In this document: positions 15,484 through 17,109 of the stretch, in pieces
Layout: every line of letters begins with the position of its first letter
Position numbering within the stretch: position 1 is the stretch's first letter
Source of the DNA: Raskinella chloraquaticus (SeqCode)
Lineage (GTDB): Bacteria > Pseudomonadota > Alphaproteobacteria > Rhizobiales > UBA4765
Length of the DNA stretch: 17,109 nt
Direction: 5' to 3'
NCBI GenBank assembly: GCA_002365175.1
Contig: DEZK01000033.1
Location: forward strand, 1 to 17,109
Notes under the pieces: model-generated
Databases searched by the model: none
What the model saw: only the letters and a program-made list of their open reading frames with translations
Told to the model about the DNA's origin: nothing
Program-made: the position numbers and the translations under genes

Positions 15484-15505
15484 CGATGTTGTCGCGAATG
15501 TACCG

Positions 15506-15796
15506 CTACCGCACTCCAGATCTTTCGCGCCCCTCCATCAGATACCCCTCGATGCGCTTCAGCTGCTCCGCCATCCGCTCTTGAATAACCAGCACCCTGA
15601 CCAGCGCATCGTGATCGGCTGGCGCGGTCGCGGTGGCGCGCTCCAGCATGTCAAGGCGGGATCTGTGGCCATTCAGTTCCATATGGATGCCAAGATAGAT
15701 CGATGCGAGGGCCGCCAGAACGCCGGCAACCGCGCCGATGCCAAAACGCCGCCCGATGATGAAATAGCTACCCTCCAATAATTGAGATTTATTCAC
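15506..15796 (-). CDS. Unidentified 96-aa single-helix protein at the end of the lysis cassette
   Basis: I do not recognise this family. The product has a short N-terminus, one membrane helix at about 18-38 (GIGAVAGVLAALASIYLGIH) and a charged helical tail (about 40-96), including ALVRVLVIQERMAEQLKRIEGYL, which may form a coiled coil. The GTG start overlaps the Rz1 stop by four bases (GTGA), so it is probably translated by coupling with the phage spanin genes and belongs to the cassette. Its layout resembles a small inner-membrane phage protein, possibly a holin regulator, antiholin or extra spanin-like factor; this is inference. It ends 94 bp before the host PepSY-like gene, in the same orientation. 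Confidence 0.7.
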   Translation of the reverse strand: MNKSQLLEGSYFIIGRRFGIGAVAGVLAALASIYLGIHMELNGHRSRLDMLERATATAPADHDALVRVLVIQERMAEQLKRIEGYLMEGRERSGVR

Positions 15797-16062
15797 TTCG
15801 TTGTCTCCACAAGGGCGTTATGGCGGGCGGTGCAGGCTTTCAGGGAGGCTCGATCACGCGCCCATAACGGCACGATATCGCCAGCCGAAAGGGTACGATC
15901 AGGAAGCCTGACGGGCGGATTGCACGGCATGGCGAGAGAAGGCGGAATGGCCGGCTTCACATAGCGTGTCTCAATGATCGGCATAGTCTGGCTACAGCCG
16001 GTCAAGAAGGCGCACGCGGCCACGATCAAGACCGCATGACGGCGCAGCGGGGAGTTTTGCAT
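15793..16062 (-). CDS. Rz1-like outer-membrane spanin lipoprotein
   Basis: An 89-aa lipoprotein that would sit in the outer membrane and, with Rz, disrupt it at the end of phage lysis. The signal sequence is MQNSPLRRHAVLIVAACAFL, followed by TGC with lipidated C23. The mature part is proline-rich (about 38-55: KPAIPPSLAMPCNPPVRLP), as in Rz1 proteins, and has two further cysteines (C47, C77). The gene starts inside Rz in another frame and overlaps its last 71 bases, the nested arrangement typical of Rz/Rz1 pairs. The frame runs further upstream (to 16179), but the lipoprotein signal begins at the ATG at 16062. The name rests on architecture, since spanin sequences diverge widely. Confidence 0.82.
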   Translation of the reverse strand: MQNSPLRRHAVLIVAACAFLTGCSQTMPIIETRYVKPAIPPSLAMPCNPPVRLPDRTLSAGDIVPLWARDRASLKACTARHNALVETTK

Positions 16063-16360
16063 TTTCGGCCTCGATTGCGGCAAGGGTGGCATCCAGCCGG
16101 GTGCTGGATGTGATGAGGGCGGCGGCAAGTTCATCGACGCGGGCTTGCGTGCTTGCCAGCAGGGCGGCGGCTTCTGCATTGGCTTTGGCGATCTGCGCTT
16201 GCCAGATGCTATCGCGCGCCATCACGGCCTGTTCGACAGCAGCCCGGCGTTGTGCGCCTTCGTGCAGCACGTGCCAGCCGGTCGCGGCAATCAGGGCGGC
16301 AGCAAGCGCGCCATAAAGCCACGCACGCCCCGGCAGGAAAGAGAAAAGCGCCGCGATCAT
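15992..16360 (-). CDS. Rz-like inner-membrane spanin
   Basis: A 122-aa type II membrane protein. One N-terminal membrane helix lies at about 12-30 (RAWLYGALAAALIAATGW). A long periplasmic coiled-coil-like region rich in Ala, Glu, Gln and Leu follows (about 38-105), and the C-terminus is basic (DRGRVRLLDRL). This is the usual form of the i-spanin partner of Rz1. The ATG at 16360 shares ATGA with the holin stop, which fixes the start; the frame is open further upstream (to 16483) but only through holin sequence. Rz1 begins inside its 3' end. Sequence conservation is low in this family, so the call rests on architecture and position. Confidence 0.82.
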   Translation of the reverse strand: MIAALFSFLPGRAWLYGALAAALIAATGWHVLHEGAQRRAAVEQAVMARDSIWQAQIAKANAEAAALLASTQARVDELAAALITSSTRLDATLAAIEAENAKLPAAPSCGLDRGRVRLLDRL

Positions 16361-16590
16361 GGCTGCTTTTCTCCCATCGGGGTTGTCGTAATGACACGCA
16401 GCGCGCCGCCGATGAACGCCGCAAGGAGGATGATCACCCATCCCGGCAGGGACGGGAACAGCTCGCGGACAGGTTCCGCCCAATCCATGAAGGACAGGGC
16501 GCCAAAGGCAGCCGACAGGCCGCCGGCGATGATGGCAACGCCCATGGTTCGCCAGCCCTTGAGCTGTTCCCAGAATCCCGGTTTTTCCAT
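16357..16590 (-). CDS. Phage holin (two-helix)
   Basis: A 77-aa membrane protein with two predicted helices, about 16-35 (MGVAIIAGGLSAAFGALSFM) and 48-68 (LPGWVIILLAAFIGGALRVI), and a short charged C-terminus (GEKQP). The size, helix count and position between endolysin and spanins fit a holin, which makes holes in the inner membrane so the endolysin can reach the cell wall. The ATG lies 3 bases after the endolysin stop, and AGGAG near the end of the endolysin gene serves as its ribosome binding site. The stop overlaps the Rz start (ATGA). The holin family cannot be named from sequence alone. Confidence 0.75.
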   Translation of the reverse strand: MEKPGFWEQLKGWRTMGVAIIAGGLSAAFGALSFMDWAEPVRELFPSLPGWVIILLAAFIGGALRVITTTPMGEKQP

Positions 16591-16593
16591 AAT

Positions 16594-17109
16594 TCAGGCT
16601 CCTGTCGCTTTCTTGGCACGGGCAAGGTAAAGGCGCCGGCTGGCGAGCCCGTTGCGCCCGCCATTGATTGCTTTGGTGATGGCTTCAAGATTGTCAGCAT
16701 CCGCCTTGGGATTAAGGTTGCGGTCCGTCCAGAACAAAGCGGCAAGCTCGGTGACGTGAAGGAGATCGGCGGCAGCTTCTGGCGAGGCTTCGAGGTTCAG
16801 CCCGGCAAGCTTGCCGAATTTGCGGTAATTGGCACGGCCCGTGAGCTGGATGAGGCCCCGGCCCTTGAAGCGGATGCCATCACCGGGCTGCGTATTGCCA
16901 AGATCGCGGCGCCCTTCATAAGCCTTGCCGCTTGCATATTCGTTGACGGTGCGAAAGCCATCGCTCTCATGGGCGATCTGCGCAAGGAAATGGGCAAGCC
17001 GCAAGGGCGTATTGATCTCATGTTCGCGCTGGATATCCGGCAGGTCGCGGGCAATTGCAGCCACAATCGGCACATGCTTTCCGGCGCGCGGCGCTTGCAC
17101 GATGGCGCA
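16594..17109 (-). CDS. GH19 chitinase-like phage endolysin (5' end beyond the window)
   Basis: A peptidoglycan-cleaving glycoside hydrolase of family 19, typical of prophage lysis modules. Motifs visible on the 3' part are RLAHFLAQIAHESDGFRT, with the likely catalytic glutamate in HES, then YEGRRDLGNTQPGDGIRFKG and RGLIQLTGRANY, and ITKAINGGRNGL near the end. The frame has no stop up to the window edge. A GTG at 17100 is possible, but in-frame codons continue to 17109 (C-A-I before V), so the true start is probably outside and the gene is reported as partial. No signal peptide is visible. It is followed after 3 bases by the holin. Confidence 0.88.
   Translation of the reverse strand, partial: CAIVQAPRAGKHVPIVAAIARDLPDIQREHEINTPLRLAHFLAQIAHESDGFRTVNEYASGKAYEGRRDLGNTQPGDGIRFKGRGLIQLTGRANYRKFGKLAGLNLEASPEAAADLLHVTELAALFWTDRNLNPKADADNLEAITKAINGGRNGLASRRLYLARAKKATGA

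Noticed and set aside
15412..15505. A tRNA gene or CRISPR repeat near the prophage boundary
   Set aside because: No cloverleaf, acceptor stem or repeat-spacer pattern is visible in these 94 bases.

Overview
The window looks like a chromosomal segment of an alphaproteobacterium, most likely of the order Hyphomicrobiales (Rhizobiales). This rests on gene content and order, not on a database comparison. Every convincing gene lies on the minus strand, so the genes read from right to left. The order from feuPQ through ccmIEFH, degP and a second two-component pair to glnE resembles the cycHJKL-degP neighbourhood of rhizobia.

Right end (about 15.5-17.1 kb): a prophage lysis cassette. It holds a GH19 endolysin whose start lies beyond the window, a two-helix holin, an Rz inner-membrane spanin, an Rz1 outer-membrane spanin that begins inside Rz, and an unidentified single-helix protein of 96 aa. 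The last four genes are joined by short overlaps. The cassette ends 94 bp before the first host gene.

Centre right (11.0-15.4 kb): a small exported PepSY-like protein, an OmpR-type regulator and a PhoQ-like kinase (FeuP/FeuQ type), a 17-kDa-antigen-like lipoprotein, and a 464-aa protein I cannot identify. A perfect 17-bp palindrome covers the ribosome binding site of the regulator gene.

Centre (5.3-10.9 kb): ccmI, ccmE, ccmF and ccmH of System I cytochrome c maturation, packed with a 13-bp gap and two ATGA overlaps. A DegP-type periplasmic protease follows 65 bp later, with a hairpin just before its ribosome binding site.

Left (0.2-5.2 kb): a second OmpR-type regulator and histidine kinase, then glnE, the bifunctional glutamine synthetase adenylyltransferase. 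These three genes overlap (17 bp, then ATGA). A strong hairpin separates degP from this unit. Positions 1-205 lie past the glnE stop and hold short inverted repeats and two conflicting open frames, with no identifiable gene.

Taken together, the host block combines envelope sensing (two kinases and a PepSY protein), envelope protein quality control (DegP), cytochrome c assembly and nitrogen control. No gene-free stretch reaches 300 bases. I saw no tRNA, rRNA, CRISPR array or intact insertion sequence.
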